64,000 bases of DNA, from the NCBI GenBank assembly GCA_039105265.1, contig JAPFFF010000002.1, positions 5,952,001-6,016,000 of the forward strand, read 5' to 3'. Positions 48,269-58,175 of the stretch are shown piece after piece; positions within the stretch are counted from its first letter, which is position 1, and each line of letters begins with the position of its first letter. This stretch comes from Tritrichomonas musculus (lineage: Eukaryota > Parabasalia > Tritrichomonadida > Tritrichomonadidae). The notes beneath the pieces were generated by a model. That model was not told the DNA's origin, did no database searches, and saw nothing but the letters and a program-made list of their open reading frames with translations. The translations under genes were made by a program, and so were the position numbers.

Positions 48269-49993
48269 TTATGACATTCCAAATTCGGAATTTGCAAATG
48301 CTTCAGTGCATTTATGGACTAGTTCATCGTACGAATTGTAATCTGGAAGTTCAATTTCAGAAAAGCAGGTGTGTGCGATAGGAAATCCATTATTCCTCTT
48401 TGAAATTGAAATACGAACATCTGCCAAACCTCCAGGTGGAATTGATGTTGTTCCTGTGATAAATTTCAAAGCTTCGAATTTTTTATCATCAGATAATTTA
48501 TCGAAATAATCCCAGAACCAAATGATTGCCTGTGAATTAGAACTGTAGCCATTTTTATATATTGCATTTGCTTTGAGTGCATTCCATTCGATGATAGGAC
48601 TTCCACTAATAATTCGGTCGATTTCATCGCATCTGAAATATGAATAAAGCATTTTGTTTGTGCTTATTCGATGATATCCTTCTTCGAATGCATTAAATGA
48701 TTCTGTAACAGAAATATCAAAGACCCATTCGGCTACTCTGATCATATAGTCGCCTTTATTACTATTTGTTAGTTTCGTATAATGATGATTGTCAGGATCT
48801 TCTATTAGTGTAAAATCTGTCAAATCAATTTCAAAGCCATTAACAGAATCAACGTAAACGAAATCAAGGTCATCGTTTTCTGTAATATCCAAAGGAAATA
48901 TATTGTTGACACTAAGAACCAAATCGGGATCATAGAATACCAATTCGGATGGGAAAATGTCTTTATGCAAGAGTTTTTTATAGAAATAACGAGGGAAATG
49001 AATTGGAATTGTTAATCTATTTAAAACTGCAATTCCAAGAAGAATTCCAAAGCATCGATATTTCTTCTTTAATTCATCTGTCAGTTCTTTATGATACTTG
49101 AACCAAATGAATCCATTTCGATTTTCAAACAATCCAACTTCAGGTTTAATGAGTGTTGTAAATGCCAAATATATGAATTCTCTTGTTAAACCGCCTGCAT
49201 CGATTCCTCCTTCATTTATGAAATCAGCCTTTAATTTGATATTACAATCTCGAAATGTATCAAGAAACCAAACTGCATCGAGAACATTTCTTCTTTCAAC
49301 TTTTATGTAAACTGTTGGACAATCAATGTTTTGGTGAAGATAATCAGCATATTTTAATTGAAATGGTAAAACGATTGGAAAACTTTGGATTATCTGATTT
49401 TTGTATTTGTCATTAAGATCAATTGCATCCATAAAAATTAATTTATTGAAATCAACTGGTGTCATTGAATTTTCGCTTGCTGTAATAATCATATTCATTA
49501 TTGCATAAAAACTTGGATATTGCAATGAACTTCTTTTTACACTTTCTTTAATAATTTCAACAAAATCAGTCATTAATAATTTGTGCATTTTGATTTGATC
49601 AAAAAAAGTCTCATTAAAATATTTTCCAGGATTTAGGCAAATACTATCATTTTGTGCTAATTGAGCGATATCTAAGTCTTCGTTGATTAAGAACTCGAAT
49701 GTTGGGGCCATTTTTATGAAATTTTTAAGCATTATTAGTAATAAAATAGCTCTGATTTTAAGTAGATCATTAGATCCTTCAAATATACGAGTCAAAGATT
49801 CATTTAATTTTAGAACATCATGAGTATCTTCAATTGTTTTCGCTCTTGTTTTATTTCTGTAATATTGGATATAAAAATCTGAAATTTGAAGATTCTTTGA
49901 ACTTATTTGTGTGTCATTTTGATCTGGATTAAAAAATAAAAATGGAAGTATGTTGGGATTGTATAATCCATTTATGATTTCTGATTCATCCAT
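48269..49993 (-). CDS. HECT-type E3 ubiquitin ligase
   Basis: 574 residues from the ATG at 49993; the frame extends upstream only with a TTG. The N-terminal ~180 residues are helical and unassigned. A full HECT domain (~235-574) follows: the N-lobe start RRNVLDAVWFLDTF, DAGGLTREF, LLGIAVLNRLTIPIHFP, then the C-lobe with KFITGTTSIPPGGL and the catalytic site HTCFSEIELPDY, whose Cys543 takes ubiquitin from an E2 and passes it to the substrate. The C-terminal tail is of normal length. It is short for a HECT ligase and has no WW, C2, RCC1 or UBA module, so substrate choice must lie in the N-terminus. An initiator lies 10 bases upstream of the ATG. Confidence 0.93.
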   Translation of the reverse strand: MDESEIINGLYNPNILPFLFFNPDQNDTQISSKNLQISDFYIQYYRNKTRAKTIEDTHDVLKLNESLTRIFEGSNDLLKIRAILLLIMLKNFIKMAPTFEFLINEDLDIAQLAQNDSICLNPGKYFNETFFDQIKMHKLLMTDFVEIIKESVKRSSLQYPSFYAIMNMIITASENSMTPVDFNKLIFMDAIDLNDKYKNQIIQSFPIVLPFQLKYADYLHQNIDCPTVYIKVERRNVLDAVWFLDTFRDCNIKLKADFINEGGIDAGGLTREFIYLAFTTLIKPEVGLFENRNGFIWFKYHKELTDELKKKYRCFGILLGIAVLNRLTIPIHFPRYFYKKLLHKDIFPSELVFYDPDLVLSVNNIFPLDITENDDLDFVYVDSVNGFEIDLTDFTLIEDPDNHHYTKLTNSNKGDYMIRVAEWVFDISVTESFNAFEEGYHRISTNKMLYSYFRCDEIDRIISGSPIIEWNALKANAIYKNGYSSNSQAIIWFWDYFDKLSDDKKFEALKFITGTTSIPPGGLADVRISISKRNNGFPIAHTCFSEIELPDYNSYDELVHKCTEAFANSEFGMS

Positions 49994-49998
49994 TTGAT

Positions 49999-50005
49999 AA
50001 AATGA
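49999..50005 (-). promoter_or_regulatory. Trichomonad-type initiator (TCATTTT, minus strand)
   Basis: AAAATGA on the plus strand. The A of TCA is 10 bases upstream of the HECT gene's ATG, and this fixes the ATG at 49993 over the longer non-ATG reading. Confidence 0.5.
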
Positions 50006-50130
50006 TATGAAGATAATATCTTTTGGATATTTCTTTGGAAAAAAAAAAAAACTAAAATTTTGGAAAAAAAAATCATATAATTTTGGAAATTTCCAAAACT
50101 CTTTCAAAAAGTGAATTGTCCAATGTAATA

Positions 50131-50932
50131 GAGTCCCACAAAGAAGTCTCTGGTTGCCAGTAAATGTCTACATTATCATATATATATAAGACTAACATAT
50201 AAACATTTATTTTTTATGAATAAGCATATGTTAACAAAGAACCTCATGTTGATCATGAAATTCAGAATATTATGAATAACATAACTTTTTCAGAGAAATA
50301 TTCATTTTTTCATGAAAACATGAGATTTCCAAAATAAAAATTTGAATAGGAAATTTTATCTTATGATTCGAATTATGTAAACTATCAAGTAATATATAAA
50401 AATATAAATATTGCATTTGATCTCTTTACAAGATTCTCTTAAAGCATAAAAAAGCATTTAATATCTGATATCATTATCCATTTACTCAAAAAATCATACA
50501 AAAATATAAAAAAGCAATAATTAAAAGTTTATAATGTCAGCTAAAGCAAATAAATAATGATAAAAAGATTTTGGAACCGAAAATGTCGATTATTATAAAA
50601 AAAATGTACGTTCTAATCGAACTTTTTCATAATGAATAAACCATTCAATTTATTTTGGAAACCTCAGGTTTATTTGGAAATCTAAGGTTTATCATAGAAA
50701 TCTACAATTTTATATATAAATCTAATATATTCGTATATAATTGAAGTAATCAGTAAACCTTATGTTCATGAAATACCTTAGGTTATTTTGAAAATGTAAT
50801 TATTTCTACGTAAACTTTGTATTATCCACAAAAAAAAGAGGTTTATTGAGAAAGTTAGGTTTATTGTAAATGTATAAATATCCATGAATAACCTATGCTT
50901 TCCAGGCAATCTGAGACTTCTTTGTGGGACTC
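50131..50932. mobile_element. MITE, 802 bp, TA-flanked
   Basis: Terminal inverted repeats begin GAGTCCCACAAAGAAGTCTC, identical over the first 20 bases at both ends, and match again at TTGCC a few bases further in. Both ends are flanked by TA (50129-50130 and 50933-50934), as expected for a Tc1/mariner-type target duplication. The interior is AT-rich with short repeated motifs (GAAATCTA, AGGTTTAT) and no ORF, so it is non-autonomous. It sits 138 bases upstream of the HECT gene's ATG and could contribute promoter sequence. Confidence 0.85.
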
Positions 50933-50934
50933 TA

Positions 50935-51328
50935 ATAATCGGTTTAAATTGTATTTCAGATTGGAGATCAATTTTGAATTATTTTGCTTCATTTATATTT
51001 TCTTTCAAATAGTAAATTTATTTTGGCTAAACTTGTTATTTTGATAACAATTATCAGGTTTAACGCTTTTTTAACTCAGATAATCAATTTTAAAATGATA
51101 TCGATTGGATATTTAAGAAATCATTTTATTTTGAAAAAAAATGAGTCAAAGTTATTGAAATAAAAACATTATTATATGATTTTTTGTTATTTATTATTAA
51201 TAAAATAAATTTATTTTTATATTTCCCAAAAAAAATGAAAATATATTAAATGACAAAATGAAAATATCTATAGATAAATGTTTAAACTTTTATTGATCAA
51301 TGAAAGACTAATATCAATGCAAAATCTT
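50935..51328. other. Intergenic, nothing recognised
   Basis: AT-rich sequence between the MITE and the 3' end of the next gene. Confidence 0.5.
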
Positions 51329-54300
51329 TTAAGAAACATGGCTCAAACTCAATGGCTCCATTTTTTCAATGAATTCAAATATACTTGCATAATTTTTTTG
51401 ATTCATTTCCCAAAATAATCGATTAATTAATGCAATATCTCCTCTACACTTCCCATAAAATGCTGAATTATTGAATTTACTAACATAATCGGTTGGAATT
51501 TGGTTCTCTCTTAAAGCATCCAGCACGAATGGTTCACCAGCATCGGCAAATGTCGCAGCTATGATAAAATTATTGAGTACGTCTTTACCAAAAAAAATCA
51601 AGATTGAATTAAAGATAAAACGGTTGGTTGAATCAATACGTGGACGTGATGAGTTGATGGTAAATGCAACAGCATTTAAAGAGTCAATTCCATAATCATT
51701 TTCATTTTTAAAAAGTGATTCAATTTGTTCAAAAAAGAGATGATCTCTTTGACTAACCGTTCCAAAACCAAATCCAGAAGTATCAATTAATGTAACTGTG
51801 TATGGAACTGCAAAACCAGGTTGCCAATAAAATGTATATGCTGTTAAATAATCTGATCGATTAAATGTTTGGTATTGTCCAAAATCAGTTTCTTCTAAAG
51901 TAACAATAAACCTGAAATCATCTTCCCACTGAACTCCATATAAGTAGTTAGCTAAACAGTTTATGAATGTGGTCTTTCCGGAGCCTGTTTCACCAACAAT
52001 CAATATTTTTATTTCCTTTTTTAGTGATTTTATTTGTGGTCCAACTGTGATTCTTCTGATTTTCTTAGATGGATCTGGTTGAGTAATGATTGATGGCAGT
52101 TCGTAAATTTTTGGATAATCTTCTTTTGTTTTCGTTAATACGCTGAGTTCTTTGATTATATCAACTAATCGAATCTGTCTAATTAATGGATGTGTTGGTT
52201 TTCCTTCTTTTATTAGAGAAATTTCTTTTTGAATTTCAAGCACCTGACTCGTGAAATCATAAAGAGAAATCCTGTTGCTTGGATTCTTTTGAAGTATTGA
52301 TGTCATCACTTCCTTAAACTTAGGAATAGAAATGTCATCTCCGATTATGAAATGAACAATTTTTGCCAGTCCAAGAGCATCTGAGATAGAATTTGGTATT
52401 AAAAATGATGAAAATTCATTAGTAATTGAACATAATTTGAGTTCATCAACACAACCAATAAAACCAATAAGACATATAGATTCTTCTTGCTTGTTAATCA
52501 AAATTGTTTTTGGTGTAAGGTAGAATCCTGTGATTTTTTGTTCTATAAAAGCTTCATTAATGTTGTTGATTAATTTGATAGCATAGGAGAATCTTTCCTC
52601 GAATGGAAGATCTTTGATGTAATCAATTGCATTGTATAAAGTGAGATTTGTTGATGTTAGAAATACAAAAATAAAGCCTTCTTTGGAAATATTTCTTGTG
52701 TAGCCAACTGGAAATATCGATTCATTCATTTGATTTTCCATATTCAGATATGAATTATACTCCAATTTTAAGTAGTCTAAATATTTTATAATATCGTCTT
52801 TTGTATATCTTAATACGAGATATAAACTACCGTTTTGATCATGATCATCAGTATTAACATTGCTTATAGTTAAATTAGAATTGATTCTGGCAATATAAAA
52901 AGAAGAATTAGGTATTGCGCAATCTAGATCAAATGGTGACCAAATTTTTGGATCATTGAATGATGAAAATAGATTATTTGACATTGCGTTTTCTATTTCA
53001 CCTTCATAACTAACGCTTTCCATCAGTTTTTCAGCAACATTCGTATATGAAGTACTTTGTATTGATGATGAAGATTCATCAGAAGAATCTTTAATTGAAG
53101 ATTTAGGCAAAGGAATATATTTTGGTATTAATTGAGAACATTCACTGATGGTATCAATTCCAATTGAAGATAAAGAAGAAGGAATTGATTTTCGTATTAA
53201 TGGAGAACATCTTGAAAAAGAAAAATTTCCAATTTTAGTTAAAGAAGATGGATTTTCAAGTATTAATTGTGTTAAAGATGAGCATCCATAAAAAGCATAA
53301 TTTTCAATTGAAGTTACAGAAGAAGGAATTTTTATTTGTGATAATGATGAACATTCTGAAAAAGAGAAAATACCAATTGAAATTACGGTAGAAGGAATTG
53401 ATATTTGTTTTAATGAAGAACATCCATAAAAAGCAACATCACCAATTGAAATTATTGAAGAAGGAATTTCAAATGATATTTGGGTTAAAGATATGCATTT
53501 ATAAAAAGCATAATATCCAATTGAAGACACAGAAGAAGGAATTGTTATCTGTGTTAATGATGAGCATTTATAAAAAGCACCATTCCTGATTGAAGTTACA
53601 GATGGAGGGATTTGTATTTTTGTTAATGATGAGCATCCATAAAAAATGCCATTTTCAATTGAAGTTATAAAAGATGGAATTTCAAATGATATTTGTGTTA
53701 AAGATGAACATTTATAAAATGCATTATTCCCAATTGAAGTTGCTGAAGAAGGAATTGATATCTGTGCTAATGATAAGCATTTAGAAAAAGCATCGTTTCC
53801 AATTGAAGTTATAAAAGATGGACTTTCAAATATTATTTGAGTCAATGATGAACATCCATAAAAAGCGCCATCGCCAATGAAAGTTACAGAAGAAGGAATT
53901 GATATCTGTGTTAATGAAGAGCAATAAGAAAAAGCATCATCCTCAATTGAAGTTACAGAAGAAGGAATTGATATTTTTACTAATAAAAAACGTAATTGTA
54001 CTAAATTGAATTTTTTTTTATTCCAAATTATCGATACGATTTGATTTGGGAAAAAATAGAAATTTAAAGAATTAACAATTGCGTCATTAAAATTCTCAAA
54101 GAAATGATCATTTGTTTGAATTTGTTCATAAAAATTATCCTTAATATAATTTGAAACTGTAATGCGATGGCATTTAATGGATTCTATAAAAACATCATCA
54201 AAAGATTCTTTTGTTATTTTTATATCTTTTTCTGGTTTAACTCCATTATTTTCAAGAAAATGGATTATTTCGGCATTATTGGAATGAATTGCATAAATCC

Positions 54301-55126
54301 ACAAAGAAAAAGTTAATGGAACATTGTTGTATTTCATATAATGAATGATCTGAATTGCCCCAAAAAATGCTGCATATTCAATCAACGTTGGCTCTTTATC
54401 AATTAAAAATGAATTTGTTTCAAAAATTGACGGTTTAATTTTAGCGGAAAGGTTGAAATTTGTTGTATTAACATATGAAACAAAGTCTTCAATTGAATCT
54501 TCTCGAATTAAAGAACAAATATATGAATCATTTTCTCCTATTTGGCATTTTTCTTCAAACGTTGAAATATCTTCATTAAATTTTTCTGAAATTTCTTTTT
54601 CAATCTGTTTTTGCATTTTTTCTTCAAGAAATTCTTTCATTTTTGGGTATAAATAATAAAACGATTGAAATCCTTTATTATCGTTTTTACTTAGTAGATA
54701 TTCTATTATAAACGATTCATTTGGTTTAATTAACTTTTTTTCTATAAGAAGAAATAAAATTCTCTTGTTATAATTTGTATAATCTAATATGAAATTTGAA
54801 ATAGATGAAGAAGAATCTTTGATCAAATATCGAAAAAAATTCTCTATTTTATCTAAAAATTCTGTTGTTAGATGATGATTGTCGGATATTTTTGATATTA
54901 ATTGAAATATTAATCTAAATTCTCCTTTATTATGAGAAGTTATATGCTTTTCATAAGTATTAATTAATTTTTCAAATTTTTCCTCTCTATCGTCGCTTGC
55001 ATCAATAAAGCCTATGAGATCTGAATAAATATATTTCATTTTGGCTATAAAGGCCTCAATTTCACTTTTAATCAATGTTTCTATTTCCATGTTATGATTT
55101 CGAATTAATTTAAAACTTTGTTTCAT
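51329..55126 (-). CDS. DUF3447 - BspA-type LRR - pseudokinase-like - P-loop GTPase protein
   Basis: 1265 residues, four modules. DUF3447 (~1-335) shows KRILFLLIEKK, CQIGENDSYIC, FLIDKEPTLIEYAAFFGAIQ and ESIKCHRITVSNYIK. BspA/TpLRR repeats (~383-680) show about thirteen units of IPSSVTSIG--AF--CSSL. Residues ~730-965 look like a degenerate protein kinase: YLVLRYTKDD is hinge-like, GFYLTPKTILIN stands where HRDLKPxNIL should be, and NPSNRISLYDF resembles the end of the C-lobe; the catalytic His-Arg-Asp is absent. The C-terminal GTPase (~1035-1265) has P-loop GETGSGKTT (~1045-1053) and DTSGFGFG (~1115-1122), closer to septin/AIG1-type than to Ras. No signal peptide is seen, so it is probably cytosolic, a sensor-switch protein. 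It is open throughout, with an initiator upstream. Confidence 0.85.
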   Translation of the reverse strand: MKQSFKLIRNHNMEIETLIKSEIEAFIAKMKYIYSDLIGFIDASDDREEKFEKLINTYEKHITSHNKGEFRLIFQLISKISDNHHLTTEFLDKIENFFRYLIKDSSSSISNFILDYTNYNKRILFLLIEKKLIKPNESFIIEYLLSKNDNKGFQSFYYLYPKMKEFLEEKMQKQIEKEISEKFNEDISTFEEKCQIGENDSYICSLIREDSIEDFVSYVNTTNFNLSAKIKPSIFETNSFLIDKEPTLIEYAAFFGAIQIIHYMKYNNVPLTFSLWIYAIHSNNAEIIHFLENNGVKPEKDIKITKESFDDVFIESIKCHRITVSNYIKDNFYEQIQTNDHFFENFNDAIVNSLNFYFFPNQIVSIIWNKKKFNLVQLRFLLVKISIPSSVTSIEDDAFSYCSSLTQISIPSSVTFIGDGAFYGCSSLTQIIFESPSFITSIGNDAFSKCLSLAQISIPSSATSIGNNAFYKCSSLTQISFEIPSFITSIENGIFYGCSSLTKIQIPPSVTSIRNGAFYKCSSLTQITIPSSVSSIGYYAFYKCISLTQISFEIPSSIISIGDVAFYGCSSLKQISIPSTVISIGIFSFSECSSLSQIKIPSSVTSIENYAFYGCSSLTQLILENPSSLTKIGNFSFSRCSPLIRKSIPSSLSSIGIDTISECSQLIPKYIPLPKSSIKDSSDESSSSIQSTSYTNVAEKLMESVSYEGEIENAMSNNLFSSFNDPKIWSPFDLDCAIPNSSFYIARINSNLTISNVNTDDHDQNGSLYLVLRYTKDDIIKYLDYLKLEYNSYLNMENQMNESIFPVGYTRNISKEGFIFVFLTSTNLTLYNAIDYIKDLPFEERFSYAIKLINNINEAFIEQKITGFYLTPKTILINKQEESICLIGFIGCVDELKLCSITNEFSSFLIPNSISDALGLAKIVHFIIGDDISIPKFKEVMTSILQKNPSNRISLYDFTSQVLEIQKEISLIKEGKPTHPLIRQIRLVDIIKELSVLTKTKEDYPKIYELPSIITQPDPSKKIRRITVGPQIKSLKKEIKILIVGETGSGKTTFINCLANYLYGVQWEDDFRFIVTLEETDFGQYQTFNRSDYLTAYTFYWQPGFAVPYTVTLIDTSGFGFGTVSQRDHLFFEQIESLFKNENDYGIDSLNAVAFTINSSRPRIDSTNRFIFNSILIFFGKDVLNNFIIAATFADAGEPFVLDALRENQIPTDYVSKFNNSAFYGKCRGDIALINRLFWEMNQKNYASIFEFIEKMEPLSLSHVS

Positions 55127-55146
55127 TGTTCAATAATTTTTTAGGA

Positions 55147-55153
55147 AAAATGA
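55147..55153 (-). promoter_or_regulatory. Trichomonad-type initiator (TCATTTT, minus strand)
   Basis: AAAATGA on the plus strand, 25 bases (A of TCA) upstream of the ATG at 55126. Confidence 0.4.
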
Positions 55154-55908
55154 GCCCTTTTCCAAAAAAATATAAGAAATTGAGAGGAGGAAAAAATTTA
55201 TTCAATTTGGTAAAATCAGAATATCTTAATTAATTTTGTTTATTTATTATATATTAAATATTATTGATGTTAATAATTGTGTATGATTACTAAAAAAATT
55301 TTTTATAATGAATTTCCAAATTAAATTTCTGGATTTGTTTTTTTACCATATTTCTCTCACAAAATAATAAAACATGAAAATTAAAATAAAATGATTTAAT
55401 ATATTATTTTTCATATAATTAAAAAAATGTTAAATAGTATTATAAGATCATATGCCATTAAATATATCATTAAAATATATTATTTACAAAGATATAAAGA
55501 TTTTACGAAATTGAATAAGTTTTTATCATCCTCTCAATACCGATAAATACCAAAATAAATGCATTAAAATGCGTATAAACCATAACGAAATCTTCTCAAT
55601 TTTCAACACTGCATGCCAAACTAAAAATATTCTGTATAATGTTTGATAGTTAAAATCCATTTTTCATGAAATGTTTAAAAAATAATTTTTAAATTTTCAT
55701 TTTTTCGAATAAATTTCAAAAAAAAAAAAAAAAAAAAAAAAAAAAACATTAATATCTCGCGAATAAACAAGTTATAAAAAAGTTTATCTGTGATATCCTT
55801 CAATATTTTAATATAATTATATACTTAAAATATAAAAATTCAAAAGCAATTCTAAAGTTCGATTTACCAAAGCATGCGGAATTTTAGTACCTTTTTTAAG
55901 ATTTGAAT
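55154..55908. other. Intergenic with a 29-base A run
   Basis: AT-rich spacer. A pure A29 homopolymer lies at 55718-55746. It may be the tail of a retroposed sequence, but no coding body, SINE-like box or flanking duplication was recognised. Nothing else is supported. Confidence 0.5.
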
Positions 55909-56070
55909 TGAAGAGTTAATGATATTTTTGATATATATCTTTAAAAGTGAGGCATTATGATGTTTTTAAATCATATTTTATTTTAATTGCATTTTATAAA
56001 CCATAATAAAATAACTTACACTGGCGTTTATCAAGTATATCTTTATATGAATACGTCTTGTAATCATTTA
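55909..56070 (+). repeat. Dispersed repeat, copy 1 (3' of the BTB-RCC1 gene)
   Basis: Shares GAAGAGTTAATG, AAAAGTGAGGCATTATGA, TTTTTAAATCA and AGTATATCTTTATATG-ATAC with 61565-61676, same orientation and order. This copy has ~45 extra bases in the middle. Confidence 0.7.
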
Positions 56071-56123
56071 GGATTCATTAATCAATCAAATTTTGAATAA
56101 AATTTCATTTCAATTTGAATTGC

Positions 56124-58175
56124 TCAGTGTTGATAGCGGACAGGCGTGTTTGGTGTGTTTGGCGGCGGATCTCCGCCGATGAAAACAGCACTCATATTAC
56201 AACTTGCAACGCAGAAAGTGGCACCGCCTGTGATCGTCGTCTCTGTTGGCGAATAAACGTATTCGTCGCTTGGGCCACTGCTGAGGAGGAGTTGGCCATA
56301 CCAGTTGTATCCGCAGGCGAGGACTCTGCCTCCACGCGTCTCGAAAAGTGAATGACGATATCCGGCGTAGGCTGCCCTGATTTCGTGGCCAGAAAGTGAC
56401 GAAATCTCAGTGAACGAGGGAACTTCACTTCTTCCTTTCTCAAAGCCGAGCTGGCCATGACTGTTTGATCCACGCCCAAAGACTCGGCCTCCACTGCTGA
56501 CTGCCAGGCAGTGACTGTGCGAGCCAGACAGCCAGACGACTTTTTGGCCTGACAGTTCTGAAACCTCTGAAAATTTGAGGACGCAGCTTCCTGATTCGAC
56601 GACTGACGCGAAGACCCGCCCGCTCCAGCTCAGCGCAAAAACTGAATTGCTGAGGCAGGCAACCATCGTCGCCTTCTCGCCGCCAGGAAGAGAAACAGCA
56701 TCGATGCGCGACGATGGCGAATTTCTGACTGAATCGCGGTTGATGAAGATGACTTCACCGTCGGTGCAGATCGCAGCTGCATGTGTATAACCGCCGAAAA
56801 GTGACACTGGCTCGTGGCTGCCGATGTCAAGAAAAACTGGGGTGCCACCGTTTATTCCATTATCGCAGAAGACGAGCTGCCTCCCGCTGCCACATCTTTT
56901 TGTGAACATGTAGAGGGTGCCGCAAGCAGTGCAGACAGCAGAAACAGGCGCCAGCCGCCGCCCGCTGCTGTCATTCATCGAAAATTCTTTAAATCGGCTG
57001 ATGCCTGTCTTCTCGAGCGAGCCGCTGATTCGGCCGTCGCTGTTGTAGCCAACTCCGATCAGAGAGCCGGAACGAGTGACAGAAACAGAGTGTGCGTTGT
57101 AGGCTGAGTAAGACAGGAGCGAAGACGGATCCAGCTGCAAATTCTGAGGAGGGCTGATGACTGCATTACCATGCTTGTTTTTGCTGGGGTTTTCGCCAAT
57201 CTGACGGTGTTCATCATATCCGCCAACGACGATATTTTCTGCGTATCGTTGAATGTGACGATAAAAACCGTTTCCTTCTCTTTCGTTTGACTTGGATGAT
57301 TTTTGCAGTGATTCTTTCATGCTGAAGTAGAAGCACTTCCTTATTTTGTTCCAAAGCGGGACTGTCATTTCATTAGGATCAACTCTGTCAATGAATTCTT
57401 TCAATTTATCTTCACTCAAAAAGTCAAAATTGACCTCTTCATAGAAATAAATGTCACTCAAAAACTCGTTCTTTGAAAATTGGCACTTTTCTTCTTCCTT
57501 TTCTTTTTCTTCTTCTGCTTTTTTGCTCGTGAATTTGTCAATCAGGTCAAGAAGCCAGTCTTCGCTTTCAATAGTCAGTTTTGCGTTCTTCAGAATTGAA
57601 TAAAAAACCGTCCTAGAAAGGTCAATTATTTCATCTGTATCAATTGAATATAACTTGGACGCAATGTATTCAATAGTTTTACTCTGATTCCACATTTCGG
57701 CTGAATCCCAATTCATTTCAAGAAATGAAACAAATTCCAGTTTTTCGCTGATTTTTTTCTCAAAATTTTCTTTTTCATCATCATTAGCATTAAAAAGTTC
57801 GTCAAGTTTCGTGAACATTTCTTTGTTTTTTAGAAGGATTGAAATGATTTGAAGCTGAAAACTTTGTTCTTGGTCGAGTTCAATCGAGTTGCCTTTACTT
57901 ATCGATTCAAATAGAGAAAAGACTTCTTCGCTCATTTTAGTTAAATAGTTTGTTTTGGAATGTTTGGTAGATTTCGTGTTAGGAAACTGAATGGAAGTAA
58001 TCGTTGGATCTGATTGATGAATTTGCGAAACATAAGGAGAAATAAAATCGGCAAAGATGTTTTTCATTTGGATCTCGTGCTCTCCAAAAACAAATTTAAA
58101 GTCGTCTCCATAATTTTGATTTTCGACTAGATTTTTTAATCCCGCAGATGATAATATGAACGATTTCTTGCTCAT
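56124..58175 (-). CDS. BTB domain - RCC1 repeat protein
   Basis: 683 residues from the ATG at 58175; upstream the frame opens only with a GTG. A BTB domain (~15-130: FKFVFGEHEIQMKNIFADFISPY is the typical 'F.V....I..H...L'-type start, in a trichomonad variant) is followed by a helical BACK-like region with a Lys/Glu patch (~225-250), then RCC1 repeats (~330-675: VVGGYDEHRQIGEN, GVGYNSDGRISG, FGRGSNSHGQLGF, ACGYNWYGQLLLS). RCC1 blades form a beta-propeller; with BTB they may be Cullin-3 substrate adaptors, by analogy with animal RCBTB proteins. The RCC1-coding 3' half (56124-57120) is strikingly G+C-rich compared with the BTB half. It is open throughout. Confidence 0.88.
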   Translation of the reverse strand: MSKKSFILSSAGLKNLVENQNYGDDFKFVFGEHEIQMKNIFADFISPYVSQIHQSDPTITSIQFPNTKSTKHSKTNYLTKMSEEVFSLFESISKGNSIELDQEQSFQLQIISILLKNKEMFTKLDELFNANDDEKENFEKKISEKLEFVSFLEMNWDSAEMWNQSKTIEYIASKLYSIDTDEIIDLSRTVFYSILKNAKLTIESEDWLLDLIDKFTSKKAEEEKEKEEEKCQFSKNEFLSDIYFYEEVNFDFLSEDKLKEFIDRVDPNEMTVPLWNKIRKCFYFSMKESLQKSSKSNEREGNGFYRHIQRYAENIVVGGYDEHRQIGENPSKNKHGNAVISPPQNLQLDPSSLLSYSAYNAHSVSVTRSGSLIGVGYNSDGRISGSLEKTGISRFKEFSMNDSSGRRLAPVSAVCTACGTLYMFTKRCGSGRQLVFCDNGINGGTPVFLDIGSHEPVSLFGGYTHAAAICTDGEVIFINRDSVRNSPSSRIDAVSLPGGEKATMVACLSNSVFALSWSGRVFASVVESGSCVLKFSEVSELSGQKVVWLSGSHSHCLAVSSGGRVFGRGSNSHGQLGFEKGRSEVPSFTEISSLSGHEIRAAYAGYRHSLFETRGGRVLACGYNWYGQLLLSSGPSDEYVYSPTETTITGGATFCVASCNMSAVFIGGDPPPNTPNTPVRYQH

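Noticed and set aside
44464-50107. Longer N-termini for the GRAM-VASt (to 45597), HECT (to 50107) and, further on, BTB-RCC1 (to 58241) proteins
   Set aside because: The upstream extensions begin with TTG or GTG codons. The first ATG gives a proper domain start, and for the HECT gene an initiator motif sits just upstream of it.
55718-55746. A29 run as the tail of a SINE or processed gene
   Set aside because: No body with polymerase III boxes or coding homology precedes it, and no flanking direct repeat was found.
56115-57107. Plus-strand open frames opposite the BTB-RCC1 gene
   Set aside because: The high G+C of this gene half removes stops on the other strand; the RCC1 repeats on the minus strand explain the region.
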